Positions 30,250 to 40,870 of a DNA stretch of 64,000 bases are shown piece by piece (within the stretch, counting starts at the first letter, position 1; each line of letters opens with the position of its first letter). Origin of the DNA: Peronospora farinosa (Eukaryota > Oomycota > Peronosporomycetes > Peronosporales > Peronosporaceae); contig CANTFK010000985.1 of assembly GCA_947646735.1 (NCBI GenBank), positions 371,401 to 435,400 on the forward strand, read 5' to 3'. Below the pieces are notes generated by a model. That model had not been told where the DNA came from, did no database searches, and saw only the letters and a list, made by a program, of their open reading frames with translations. The position numbers were made by a program, and so were the translations under genes.

Positions 30250-32050
30250 CTTTAAATCTGTTTCACTCAATGCAAATGGTCTTAATTGACCAATATTAAA
30301 CCTATAACCACGATGTTCTCACGCGCTACCAATTTATTGCTCTACAAGAGACCAAGCTTTCCAGTCCTACGTCTCATGCTGATTATGATTTTTTCCTGAC
30401 GCTGATGATACACAAGCGTTCTATTTCTGGTCTAACCACCTAAAGGACTCGCAATGGCGTTGCTTCACTGTTCAGTAGCCCATCTTCTTCACGACCTTTG
30501 CGATCTTCCTTCCATCCCCGTGCTGAGTAATCGGTACTTAGTGGCGGCCGCTCGTCTGGGATCTCTTTCCATTTGCTTTTACGTTCTGTATGGTACGGTT
30601 CAAAAGAGAGTCGGTCGGCTTTCTATTTTATTTACCCCAGAAATTTGACAATTTTGCGATGCATATTAGTTTGGGCGACTTTAACATGAAATGGACCCAT
30701 ACTTTGACCAAGCCTCCTCTACCTTCACCCACCACAACCTTGGTCGGGCGAAACTCTTTGAGTGAATGATTACCTTTAGGGATTCTCGATTTTTGGCGTT
30801 TGTAGAATGCTACCCGCTTAAAATTAACAGATGCGCAATCCTAGAACCGTGTTGATTTATGTCTCGCGTCCGTGGACCTCTAAGATAATTCTGTTCGCTT
30901 ACATTCCCACGTTTTGGACTACAAGCTCGGGCATAGCCCCCACATCCTAATTAATTTTTGCCTCCTCGGATGATACTCCTTCTGGAGATAGGCTGCATTT
31001 CAAATACCGCACTTGTATTTTGCGCTGCGCTGATGTCAAAACCCAATTACGGCAAAAAATTCTCAGCATATGGCGTCTTTAGATTAAAAATCGGAATCGC
31101 GGGTGTCTTTTGGATGAGCAAAAACGGCGGGATCGCATATTTCTCAGTAAGGAATATCTTCGGCGCAAAGGTGCGACTGCTACCCATCTTCGTTACCTTT
31201 TGGCTGACTACCGTGGATCAGAACGCCTTTTTGTACTAAAATTGAGCGACACAAACGCGCGTCGACTTCGGGAGTCTCTTCATACATCTCAAGATTTTAA
31301 CTCGGCTCTTTGAGTGCAAAATTCTCTTTCACATTTGACTTGGCCGTTGGTACTGCTGAACAATCTTCTCGTCATTTTTTTTGAACTTCTGCAGAGCTAA
31401 GCTGAAACCGAAAATTCCTTTGTTTGACACACCGACAGGGCTCTCAAAGGAACCAAACGTTACTAAAGCTACGCACCGTGCTTACTTAAGAATCTCTATT
31501 TATCATATTCTCGGAATTTTTCACACAAACCCTCTTTATTTTACCCGGCCAAACTCGAGTTTATTCACAACAGCCTCCGGAGGCTGTCGTGAATAAACTC
31601 GAGTCAGAGGGGCATCAAGCATGGCTGTCGTCGTCCCACTCAGCCATGCTTGATGCCCCTCTGACTGCCAACGACTTCAACTGTCCCATCAAACACACTG
31701 CTAGTGGGAATTCACCGGGTCTTGATGGCTTGCCGGCTGATGTATACCAGCTCTTTTCCAACCATCGGACTTTGGTACTAAAAATTGTTTTTGCTCCCAA
31801 TTTTTTGAAGGGACCTATGACGATATTTCAACGCCATGCCTACTTCTTTCTTCTATAAAAATTGGGCTCTCGTTCGGATCCCAAGAATCATCGTTCATTG
31901 GCTTTACTAAACCAAGACTCCAATCTTGGGCCCAAGGCTTTGAGATGTCGTCTTAATAAGGTTTTACCTTCTCTATTGGGTGTAGACCAGCCGTTCCTGA
32001 GCTGCCTCCACCATTACGTTTGTCGTACACGACGACCAAAGACTTGACGA
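30250..32050 (+). mobile_element. Decayed non-LTR retrotransposon (LINE)
   Basis: Pieces of a LINE polyprotein survive in shifting frames on the plus strand. The endonuclease start reads VSLNANGLN near 30258, and FIALQETKLSS near 30325 is the typical LQETK motif; a GDFNMK-like block near 30675 matches the APE-type catalytic GDFN. Reverse-transcriptase remnants follow: GNSPGLDGLPADVYQLF near 31710 and SDPKNHRSLALLNQD near 31875, then LNKVLPSLLGVDQ. These are standard LINE RT motifs 1-3. The RT ends before the catalytic FADD block. Many stops and frameshifts show the element is dead. Family within LINEs not determined. Confidence 0.7.
31554..31665. repeat. Two adjoining long hairpins
   Basis: 31554-31603 is a palindrome with 25-nt arms, one mismatch and no loop. 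31603-31665 is a second one with perfect 25-nt arms and a 13-nt loop. They share base 31603. They lie inside the LINE relic, just upstream of the RT fragment. Confidence 0.95.
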
Positions 32051-32639
32051 GCTAAAGCTCAACGATAAAAGCTCGACGAGTGAAATGTCTTCGCAGTTTA
32101 ATTACGCCATACCATAGATATCACATTGGTAATATGCTTACACCACATCTCCGATGTCACTGCGTAGTTATTTGACACGGTTGACGGTCAGGGGTTCAGT
32201 ATATGCGACAAATTCGGCAAACTTGGCACTTATTTCTTATCAAACACTACAAACAAGTTGAGAACTCGTCAATGAGGTGACAAATCATCTGCTGCCGCCG
32301 TATGTAGCTGTCTGTATAGGACCACAGACATCACTGCAAGTGACATCTAAAAGCTTCTTTGCACGTACTGAGACTTTGGCATATAGCTGACTTGAGGTTG
32401 TTTTCCAAGAGGACGTCTCCAATGCTGCACAGACGTGATGCTGATACGATGCCGCAGACCTTATTGGCAATGACATTATAAAAGTCATGGTCAAACTGCC
32501 TTGCACAACAAAAATAAGCCCTATCACATGCGCGCACTTAGCTGCCACTTCGCGCCCTTCGCCTGCGCAAAGAACACGTCACTCTCGACTGTAATAGAAA
32601 CAACGTCTTTCGTACAACGTCCAACAAAGAAAAAACTGT

Positions 32640-33243
32640 GTGTAGACGGGCGCTTCGTAAAGAAGCTGCCACGTACTACGCGAGCACACACCTTCGAGCA
32701 GCGTGAGGAAGCGGTTAGACCGTCTTACCTCCGCATGCGGTGATTGTGTTGTTGGTTGGAGCTCGAAGCGCAGTACCAACCGTTGTCGGTCGCTTAATGC
32801 GATCCGAACAACGAGCTTCTAAAAACAAGAGCTTCACTTGCGGCACGAAGAAGCTTATCAAGCTTCTCGTGTGCAGTGAGCAGTAATGAGGAAATTCAAG
32901 ACTGACTTATAAGTAATAGATATTATTTAAAATATAAGATTAACTTCTGATTGGTTAATTATTCAAAGATTGGATAAGCGTCTCTTTAGAAGCGTATTTT
33001 TACGTGCGATCTTACATATATGTAAGCTCGCACGTGACGTCTGTTTAAAGAGTCACCATGTCACCATGACGCCCAGTCCCAACTGGACGTCATCCTCGTT
33101 GAATGTGAATCCATCCATGGATATCACATTCACGAGGGTGGGTGCCTCACCCAAGTGGGAGGTCTAAGGTACCTCGTACCCATTTAGGCCTGCCCGTTAA
33201 GTACTCGATACTTAACGAACCGTGTAACTTTTAGCCCGTTAAA
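32640..33243 (-). repeat. Right arm of the ~600-bp inverted repeat
   Basis: Reverse-complement counterpart of 26897-27540. Its outer end reads cccgttaaa where the left arm has TGTAACGGG, so the terminal TG is altered. The two arms face each other with their 5' ends outward, about 5.1 kb apart. Confidence 0.75.
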
Positions 33244-33250
33244 TTGAGTG

Positions 33251-33597
33251 TCACCTCAAGAATATGCCAAACGCCAAGTTATACACCCTTCTTGACGCCA
33301 TGCTGGGCTTCGTTAAAATAACAATATCACCCGTTTCCACTACTTGTATCACGTCATCGCCTGCAACATGCACGTCCACCGGCGAGATCTTCGTGCAGCT
33401 TTCTATATACTCTTTCAAGTACTTCATGTGCTGCGTCGCCCTTGAGTCGCCAAGCTTCACTTGGCTTTGTGTTCCTTCACCAACTGAAGCAGGTAGTTGC
33501 CAGTTTTTTATACTTGCGCGACACTTTTGGCTGCGGCCGCTTTCGTAAATCCCTACAAGACTCTTGGCAATCCAATGCACAGAAGTGACACGCTTGG
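33251..33597 (-). pseudogene. Ty1/Copia protease remnant
   Basis: A minus-strand frame of 109 codons contains GDSRATQHM, corresponding to the D-S-G-A-T-x-H-M protease site of Copia elements, followed by a beta-rich stretch (DDVIQVVETGDIVIL) typical of the gag-pre-integrase junction. The Gly of the active-site triad is replaced by Arg. The fragment is cut off on one side by the Gypsy array at 33598 and stops next to the inverted-repeat arm at 33243. It appears to be older DNA into which both younger elements came to lie. Confidence 0.6.
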
Positions 33598-34265
33598 TGT
33601 AACGGACTTACACGACGGTTGTAGCGTCATTCCGAGAGTTTACGGTTGAACTCCCCTTGTATTGCATATAATGCATTTTGATACTTCTCTTTAGAGAGGT
33701 ATTAAGTATAAGCGTTAAAGATACGGTATTCGGTAATACCGTATCTTATCGATTAGCATTCGACAAATCGATAACGCTGTACTAAGTACATCATACACAG
33801 ATGTTTAGACGATAAGTCGTCCAATAGCAAAGTCTGCATATAATAATTACTATTATAGTAATTAATCTAGTGTAGTGTACTTAGAGTAGGACTATTCATA
33901 AAATCTTAAAGCATAAATAAAATCAGTTCTCATTTTGAGTTTAAGATCACAAGTCGTTCTGACTTGTTCTCTTGTGCACTTCGTGCGTTGGTTCTCTGAA
34001 CCTCTAAGCTTCTAGCTTGTTCTTGCACTCTGTGCACTGGTTCTCTGAACCTTAATCTTATTGCTTGCTGACTAAAAGTCTCTTTCCTAGTTCCTTAGAA
34101 CAGGGTGACTTTAAGTCGTTTAATTAGTTCCTTAGAACTAAGTGGCTTGTAGCTTTAACTCTATTTAGTTCTCTAGAACTAAGAGGCTTTCAGCCTAAAG
34201 TCTTCCTCTGGCTAAAGAGCTGTGCAGCTCCGCTACTCTTGGTAGCACTAGTAGATAATCCTACA
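33598..34265 (+). repeat. LTR A
   Basis: 668 bp from TGTAACGG to CCTACA, giving canonical TG...CA ends. Homology to the outermost LTR D stops after 639 bp (at CCGCTAC). The 668-bp model explains this exactly as a 28-bp loss in D between two CTAC repeats; if instead the LTR ends at ~34236, a TGG-starting primer-binding site would follow within a few bases. The LTR is rich in short inverted repeats. Confidence 0.8.
33719..33746. promoter_or_regulatory. Perfect 12-bp-arm hairpin in the LTR
   Basis: agatacggtatt, a 4-nt loop cggt, then aataccgtatct. It is repeated in each LTR at the matching place (for example 40992-41019). Role unknown; a protein-binding site or RNA stem-loop is possible. Confidence 0.6.
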
Positions 34266-34297
34266 CCTGAGTCTTTAAAGACTGACCCTCTGTGAGG

Positions 34298-35436
34298 ATG
34301 GAGAATCAAAATCACCTCTCTGAGGCGCAACGACTCGCACTAGATAAATTATCTGCGTTCGTCGGGCTCGATCAAATCGAGGCCCTTTTGGCCCAAGGTC
34401 CCGAGGTTTTAAATTCTCGCCTTGAGGCCTTTATGCGTTATGAAGCAGCGCTACTTGGGCAGGTCCATGACCAGGCAGCGTCAGCTGCGCCCACACAGTA
34501 CATCCCGGTACCTGTGCCCGATGCAGAGCCAAAGACTCGCCCACTCGTTTTTAAACGTAAAAACCTTTGAGGGGAAAGAGGGAGAAAATCTTCTCCTCTG
34601 GATCCGAGAAGTTGAATTGGCAATGGATGCCGCCATGCTTGTTTCAGATAAGCAACGAATTGGCTTAGCCATTTCGAAGCTCGGTGGAAGAGCTAGAGAG
34701 TGGGCTCTAACGAGCGATGTCACAGTAAATGCCGCATTTTCCACACGGGAAATGCTTAAAAAGCAATTAACTTGCGTGTTTGCTCCGCCTAATCAGGCTT
34801 ATCGTGTGCGCTCACGCTTCTTAGCTACCCGACAGGGTAAGAAAGAATTGTCGGACTATGTCCAAGAGTTGATGACTCTTATTGCTGCTCTAAGCAGGAC
34901 CCTCTGGCAGAGGAAGTCCGAGTAGCCATTTTTATGAAAGGACTTCGTACTGGGGTCGCCAGGACAGAAGTTTTCGTGTCCAGCCTTCGACTTTCGACGA
35001 GGCAGTAAGCATAGCGTTTAGAAACGCTTTGTTCGATTTCAATTATGCTCGCTATGGTCTTCCATGGTATAATTCAAATGCCTCTAACAGGGCGGAGCCC
35101 ATGGATCTCAGCCATGCTGAAGAAGCTGAGAATCAAGCTGCTGAGCAGCAAGGTAACATCCGTAGATGTTACATGTGCGGAAGCACTAGGCATCTCCGCC
35201 CTAGCTGTCCGTTGCGAAAGCAACGTTCAAATCGGCAGAGCCGAAACCTGCTCCTAGCCAAAGGCGAGCACCGCAAAGGAAAACGTCAACTCCCAGTAGG
35301 CGCGGGGCGCCCTACTGGAAAAGATTCGAGTTCTGTTGAACCTCTAAGAGGTAAAGGTAAACAGGGCTTAGACCCAGGTGGTTTTGTGGATGCCTTCATG
35401 GAACAGGATTACAAGCCAGGCTTGTTGGTTGTGTAG
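34298..35436 (+). pseudogene. Gag remnant, Gypsy copy 1
   Basis: Begins at an ATG within 35 bp of the LTR. The N-terminal part has LSEAQRLALDKLSAFVGLDQ; the capsid-like part follows in another frame ([55 protein letters not shown]). The C-terminal part has a CCHC zinc knuckle, CYMCGSTRHLRPSC, typical of nucleocapsid. At least three frame changes (near 34550, 34895 and 34975) separate these parts, and a TAG closes the frame at 35434-35436. Gag would normally coat the RNA and form the particle; here it cannot be made whole. The same lesions occur in copies 2 and 3. Confidence 0.85.
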
Positions 35437-38400
35437 GAAACCGTTAAGGGTTTTTAGAAACCATGGTCAATTCTAATTGACTCAGGGGCATCATGTAATT
35501 ATGTCCGACGTCGTTCCCTTGAAGGGAATCAGCTGTATGCTGAGGCGCTAGAAGCGCAAGCGGGTAACAGTATAACCGTTCGTCTCGCAACAGGTGTACG
35601 TGTCACCGTTCCTAAAGTTCCGTTGAACTTAGGTGTGAAGTTTTTAGACTTCAATAGCGTTGAACGCTGTCTTGTCCTAGATATGGACTCGAGATATGAT
35701 CTCATTCTTGGTATGGCCTGGCTGGAACGCCATGAGCCGTGGATCAATTGGAGATCCAAAACTTTAGGCGCAACGCGCAATGTTCCTAGCGAAGCTTTGG
35801 AGAGTCATGAACCCACCTTCGCTAGGAAACAAAAGTGCTATTGGCGCAAGCCATTAACTGATTCAGTTAGTGTGCTGGACATTGGAGTGTGTGAGTTTAT
35901 AAACTCCAACGTCAACAATAATAGTGTCGGGCAAATCTCAGTGACACTTAGTGGAACGGCACGTACTCCGCTGAGTGATACTAATAGTAATATTGAGACA
36001 CTGGATGTCGGTAATGACATCGGCTCTCGTATAGAGCAAGTGAAGGTCGATGACCTTGTTAGTGAAGTCACTGGTACTAGTGACTCACTTGATGTCGGTA
36101 ATGACATCGGCTCTCGTATAGAGCAAGTGAAGGTCGATGACCTTGTTAGTGAAGTCACTGGTACTAGTGACTCACTGGGTGTCGGTAATGACATCGGCTC
36201 TCGTATAGAGCGAGTGAAGGTCAATGACCTTGTTAGTGAAGTCACTGGTACTAGTGATCCATTGGGTGTCGGTAATGACATCGGCCCTTGCATAGGGCAG
36301 GTAAACGACAAGGGGTCTGTTGACCTTGGGGACGATAACATCCCAAGTACTTTGAATGAGTACGGTCTCGTCAATGAGACGGCAGCGGCGCCAGATGGCG
36401 GCTGCGAGACGCAAAGCGTCTGTTTTATCGCGTAGTAATGTCAGTGACCAGTTGTACACCCTGGTCAACGGAGTGACAGGTGATGTAGATGGTGAGGTTG
36501 ACCTTGAGGTCCTCTCATAATTAAATGCTCTCTTAGAGCTAGACGAAATGTCTGTGGATGAATTTCATCAAGCCTTGAAGGCTGGTGCTCTATCCGATAT
36601 GGTGGTCATTCGACCTAACCTCGAGCTGAACTCATCCTCGCTTGTCGATGAGACAGTCCTTGAAGATACAAAGGCGGAACTAAGTGCACGTAGTGGGGCA
36701 TCAATTCTGAAGAACCCTTCAGATCCCTACTATCCTTTAGTTAAGGAATTCCAGGACGTGGTGTGTCACGATCCACCGTCGGTTCTACCACCTGATAGGG
36801 GTGTACGTCATGAAATTGACTTGGTTCCCGGAACCAAATACTGTGTAACACGGCAGTGGCCTTTACCCAAATAACAGTGTGACGTCATTGACGAGTTCTT
36901 TCGTGCAAAGCACGCGGCGGGCATGGTGCGCGAGAGCAAATCTCCGCAATCGACACCCACTTTCTGTGTTAAGAAACCGAATGGTAAATGGCGTATCGTT
37001 CATGCTTACAATAAGCTCAATGCAGCCACTAATCCTGCACATACGCTAATACCTAGAAAGATGTTCTTCAGAACAATATGGTCGGTTGTACCATGTACAG
37101 TGCGCTCGACTTAGTAGATGGTTATTACCAATTTCTCATGCGAGCTAGTGATATTCCGCTTACTGCTGTTAGCACTCCGAGCGGTATGCTCTGGGAGTGT
37201 TTAGTGATGCCCCAGGGGCTATCTAATGCTCCGGCTACGTTTAACCGTTTGGTGACGCAATTGTTTCGACCCCATCGAAGTTATGCACAGACGTACTTTG
37301 ATGACATTTTTGTCCATAGTCGAGCTGAAAATGGGCGGTCAGATATTGAGAACCATATTGTTCATTTACGATCTGTGCTCGAGTACATGCGCACTAATAA
37401 ACTATATGCTAATGGATATAAGTGCATCTTCGGGGCCGAAGAAATTCCCTTTCTAGGGTGCTTCATTGGAAAACGAATCCTAAGAGCGAATCCCGCCAAG
37501 GTCAAAGCCATAGTCGATTAGCCTGTTTCGCAGTCTCAAAAGGACTTGCGTAAATGGCTTGGCCTTGCCAATTACTTGCATATCTACAGCGAGAATTACA
37601 TTAATTGGCTCGGCCATTATCCAATCTTTTTAAAAAGGATGTGGAATGGTGTTGGCATGCTGAACACGAGGATGCTTTTCAAGCGGTGAAGGCTAGCCTT
37701 CTTCATGCTCCAATTTTGGCTTTGCCAGACCCTGAACGACCGTTTAGCGTCGTCTGTAACGCGTCGGATTTTGCCATTGGCAGTGCTATGTTACAAACAG
37801 ATGATGAAGGCCGTGGGAGTGTAATCTCGTTTGAATCTCGCCAGCTGAACGCTCCAGAAAAGAACTATCCAGTTCATGACAAAGAGCTACTTGCGATGAA
37901 GTATGCCCTAGTAAATTCAGATTTCATCTACTGGGCTCAAAGCCTTTTGTGATCTATACCGATCATGCGTCTTTACGAACTGCGAACCAGTCGCCTCATC
38001 TCTCGCAGCGAATGGCCATATGGCTTATATTTTTTGTTGTAATAACTTCGAGGTGAAGTATAAGCCGGGCAAGCAAAATGCTTTGTCTGATGCGTTGTCA
38101 CGCAGACCTGACTATGAGCTTGCTCATGTTACGACGTTGTCGTCTTCTATCACCGATCTCGTTCGTAGGGCGTATGCTAAAGATGATCATTGTACAGCCC
38201 TGCTACAGGCTCTTGGCAGTGATGAGTTTACAGACTCGGACATTAAATTGTCGGCACGATTACGGGCGTGCCTCCATCGATATTCAATCGATCAAGGCTG
38301 TTGTAGATGTGGCGGATCCACCGCGTTTTGTGGTTCCTCATGATGAGGACCTGAAGTATCGTATCCTCTATGAGGTACATGGCACCGCCATCGGGGGTCA

Positions 38401-39915
38401 TTTGGGTCGTGAAAAGACCTGTGGGGCGGTAAGATTATTGGTGGCTCAAATTATATAAATGATTGAGCAAATATGTGCGTACGTGTGAAACGTGTCAACG
38501 GGTGAAACCCTCTCCCCATTCGGCAGCGCCGCTGGATAGTTTTCCTATTCCCACTGGGTGCTGGGAGTCCATTAGTATGGATTTTGTATTTGGCCTACCG
38601 AAAGATTCGCATGGCAACACAGGTATTGTGGTCTTTGTTGACCGTTTGAGCAAGATGGCTCACTTAGCGGCTGTGCCAGACTCGATCGATGGTGTGGGTA
38701 CAGCGAAGCTGTTTATCGACCGAGTGTTTCGCCAACATGGCTTGCCAGTGGCAATTGTTTCTGATCGTGATTCTCGTTTTACGAGTAAATTTTGGAAGTC
38801 CGTCTTCCAGGTGCTGGGCACCCGTCTGGACATGTCCACAGCGGATCTTCCGCAGACCGATGGTCAAACCGAGCGCGTAAATCGCGTTGTTGAAGATATC
38901 CTCCGCAGTATTTGTGCTGAAACGACTTAGCGTTGGAGCTCTATGCTCCCTGTAGTTGAGTTTGCACTCAATAACTCCGTGCACGCCTCTACCGGCTACA
39001 CTCCGTTGTATGTGAATGGCCTCACACACCCACGCGTTCCGTTAACGCTACCACCGAGTGGTTCAGGGCTTGGTGGGGGAGAGGTTGCCGATCGGCTTGC
39101 TGATGTCATCCCTAACACTGTTAAAAAACAGGTGAATACGTTTCTCGCAACGCGACTAAATGTCTTACGACATGTGCAAGACGCAACGGCTGATAGCCAA
39201 GACAAACAAAAAGAATATGCGGATGCTAAAGGCAGAAGTTTTATTGATGATTATGAGGTCGGAGACCAAGTATTACTTAATGCTAAAAACCTGCCTACCA
39301 ATGTAGTGTCTGCTGTCTTTAAGACGAAGTTGCGTCCGCGCTTTATAGGACCCTTTACGGTCATTGCCAAGAAAGGCATAGCGTATACGCTTAATTTTGC
39401 CGCGCAAACTGCGTACACATCCCGTGTTCTACGTCGGCATGCTGAAACCATATCGGTATCCGTCACAAATAGACGCTAAGGCGCTCGTGCCGAGTTTATC
39501 GGCATTGCCGCGGGACGGATCATCTGAACCAACAGGTCAAGCTGACCCTGCACTCGGGTTCGGCTCTCTTCCAGCGACTCAAGACGGGAGTTCATCGACT
39601 GCATATCATCACGGAGAGACCGCACCTCTTGAAGAAGCTCGATATGAGCTTGTGCCGGTACACCGGCCTCCTCCAACTTTGCTTGATGGACAGGGGAATC
39701 TGCATTTCCATGCTGAACGTCTGCTGCAGAAACGTCGCCGCCATGGTCAAAACCAGTATCTGGTGAAGTGGTGGGAATATCCCGAGTCGTGGAACTCATG
39801 GGAGTCCGAGGTTCCCCTTCGTCAGGATTGCCCATACGCCGTGGACGTTTTTGAGCGTCGTGCGCAGGGCCAACCTGTTGGCGATGACGCTTCTCACCAG
39901 AAGTGGTGGGGGTAG
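35437..39915 (+). pseudogene. Pol remnant with chromodomain, Gypsy copy 1
   Basis: Order of parts: retropepsin with ILIDSGASCNYV (Asp codon at 35479) and later LILGMAWLERH; an 87-bp repeat linker; reverse transcriptase with FCVKKPNGKWRIVHAYNKLN, MPQGLSNAPATFNR and the catalytic YFDD at 37294-37305; RNase H (FESRQLNAPEKNYPVHDKEL) in which the usual first Asp of C-D-A-S is Asn (VVCNASDF); integrase with HGTAIGGHLGREKT, CETCQ, MDFVFGLP, SDRDSRF and QTDGQTERVN (D,D,E all present); then a chromodomain (NQYLVKWWEYPESWNSWE), marking a chromovirus. Stops at 36872, 37519, 38460 and 38928 and about seven frame changes inactivate it. Confidence 0.9.
36001..36290 (+). repeat. 87-bp coding repeats, copy 1
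   Basis: Three full 87-bp units (29 codons, beginning DVGNDIGSRIEQVKVDDLVS and ending EVTGTSDSL) plus a partial fourth, between the protease and the reverse transcriptase. Unit three has changed residues (ER for EQ, N for D). Confidence 0.9.
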
Positions 39916-40777
39916 GCGGGTAGCGGCCTCGGCCTGTCGTGAGCTCGCGGCTACAGGTGTAGCCGAAACATTGGGGTGCTGTGTAGCAGACGCATAATGC
40001 GTTCATTGGGATTTCAATTTTCCTCGGGCCTTTAATTTAGCGTAATCGTAACGCATTTTCCGTTCGAGTCGAACATCTGCCGCATCGGCACTTGCCCGTA
40101 GGACCCACATGCTGCTTAAACGTCGCGCATAATACGCCCAGCGTCTAAAAGACATGTCTTCTTCTTCCTCGGTTTCCCCTGCGAACAGAAGGATGGGAAC
40201 ACCCTTTATAGGAGGAACTGGCGCACCGCGCACTTGCCTGTTGAGGAGTGCCAAGTATTGGCTTTGCATAGTGATATGAGGTTCCAGATACCGTTGTCGA
40301 AGAGCCGTTCGCGTAGCAACATCCTCGGGTGAAATGGCCTCAGGCCCAATGGCCCAGCATGAAAGGGATTGTCGAGATGCCTCCTTTAGGCGTTCCTCCA
40401 CCGTAGGTGGTTTGAACCTGTACTGTCGATGGTCCTAAAGTCTCGCCATATTCTTCGTCCGGCGCTTGAAACCTTTCTTTTTGGTCGATGGTCTGCTCTT
40501 GCTGCTCGTCAAGTGGGTTAGTAAACGTTGCTGTTGACGATACGTCAGGCGGGTAACGTAACGCTGTTAGCGCATCTGCAGCACTACGTTCAGGGAACGG
40601 ATTCGGTGCATGACTAGTGTCATCTTCACCCGTGAGGGTGGTTAAAGGGGACCCATCGGTTCCCACAAAGACGGTGTCACTTTCGTAATCAACCGCTTCG
40701 TCAAGTTCGCCTTCAATGAGGTCCCGAAGAGTCTGTGACTCACTGCCAGGAGGCGTCATGTTAGGTGCCGTGAACAA
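39476..40777 (-). pseudogene. Antisense reading frame, Gypsy copy 1
   Basis: Three abutting minus-strand frames form one ~430-codon unit in the opposite direction to pol. It starts at ATG 40777, 94 bp from LTR B. Part one is acidic and Pro/Thr-rich (IEGELDEAVDYESDTVFVG). A one-base frame change near 40390 leads to part two (LKEASRQSLSCWAIGPEAIS, then PHITMQSQYLALLNRQVRGA and GETEEEEDMSFRRWAYYARR). Part three starts with an ATGA overlap at ~40003 and ends in a helix-rich, coiled-coil-like stretch (LLQEVRSLRDDMQSMNSRLE). There is no sense frame in 39916-40870, so parts one and two are not shadows. Part three overlaps the chromodomain frame. I do not recognise the protein. The frame is present in all three copies. 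Confidence 0.55.
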
Positions 40778-40858
40778 ACCGTGAGGTTTTAAACGTTCGC
40801 TAAAGCACTACCTCTAAGAGGAAAGATGTCGAATGACATTCTGTGGGAACGTGAGTCT

Positions 40859-40870
40859 GGTGGGGGAGGG
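40859..40870 (+). promoter_or_regulatory. Polypurine tract before LTR B
   Basis: ggtgggggaggg is immediately followed by the LTR start TGTAACGG, the expected primer for plus-strand DNA synthesis. Identical tracts lie at 48044-48055 and 55315-55326 before LTRs C and D. Confidence 0.8.

Larger units (their letters stand above)
34266..40870 (+). mobile_element. Gypsy copy 1, internal region
   Basis: Contains a gag remnant, pol remnant, antisense frame and a polypurine tract. Private change relative to copies 2 and 3: an insertion near 36355 (aatgagtacgg) shifts the frame after the 87-bp repeats, so the Arg-rich segment seen in the other copies is read in another phase. Confidence 0.9.

Noticed and set aside
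26897..33243. A DIRS or cut-and-paste DNA transposon with long inverted termini
   Set aside because: No tyrosine recombinase or transposase fragment was seen inside; the interior has LINE motifs and the arms look like LTRs.
33264..33548. 94-codon plus frame
   Set aside because: Shadow of the Copia protease fragment on the minus strand.
35838..36374. Minus frame over the 87-bp repeats (and equivalents in copies 2 and 3)
   Set aside because: A Ser/Thr-rich shadow kept open by the repeat period.
38664..39029. Minus frame over the integrase
   Set aside because: It lies opposite the conserved D,D,E core and has no features of its own.
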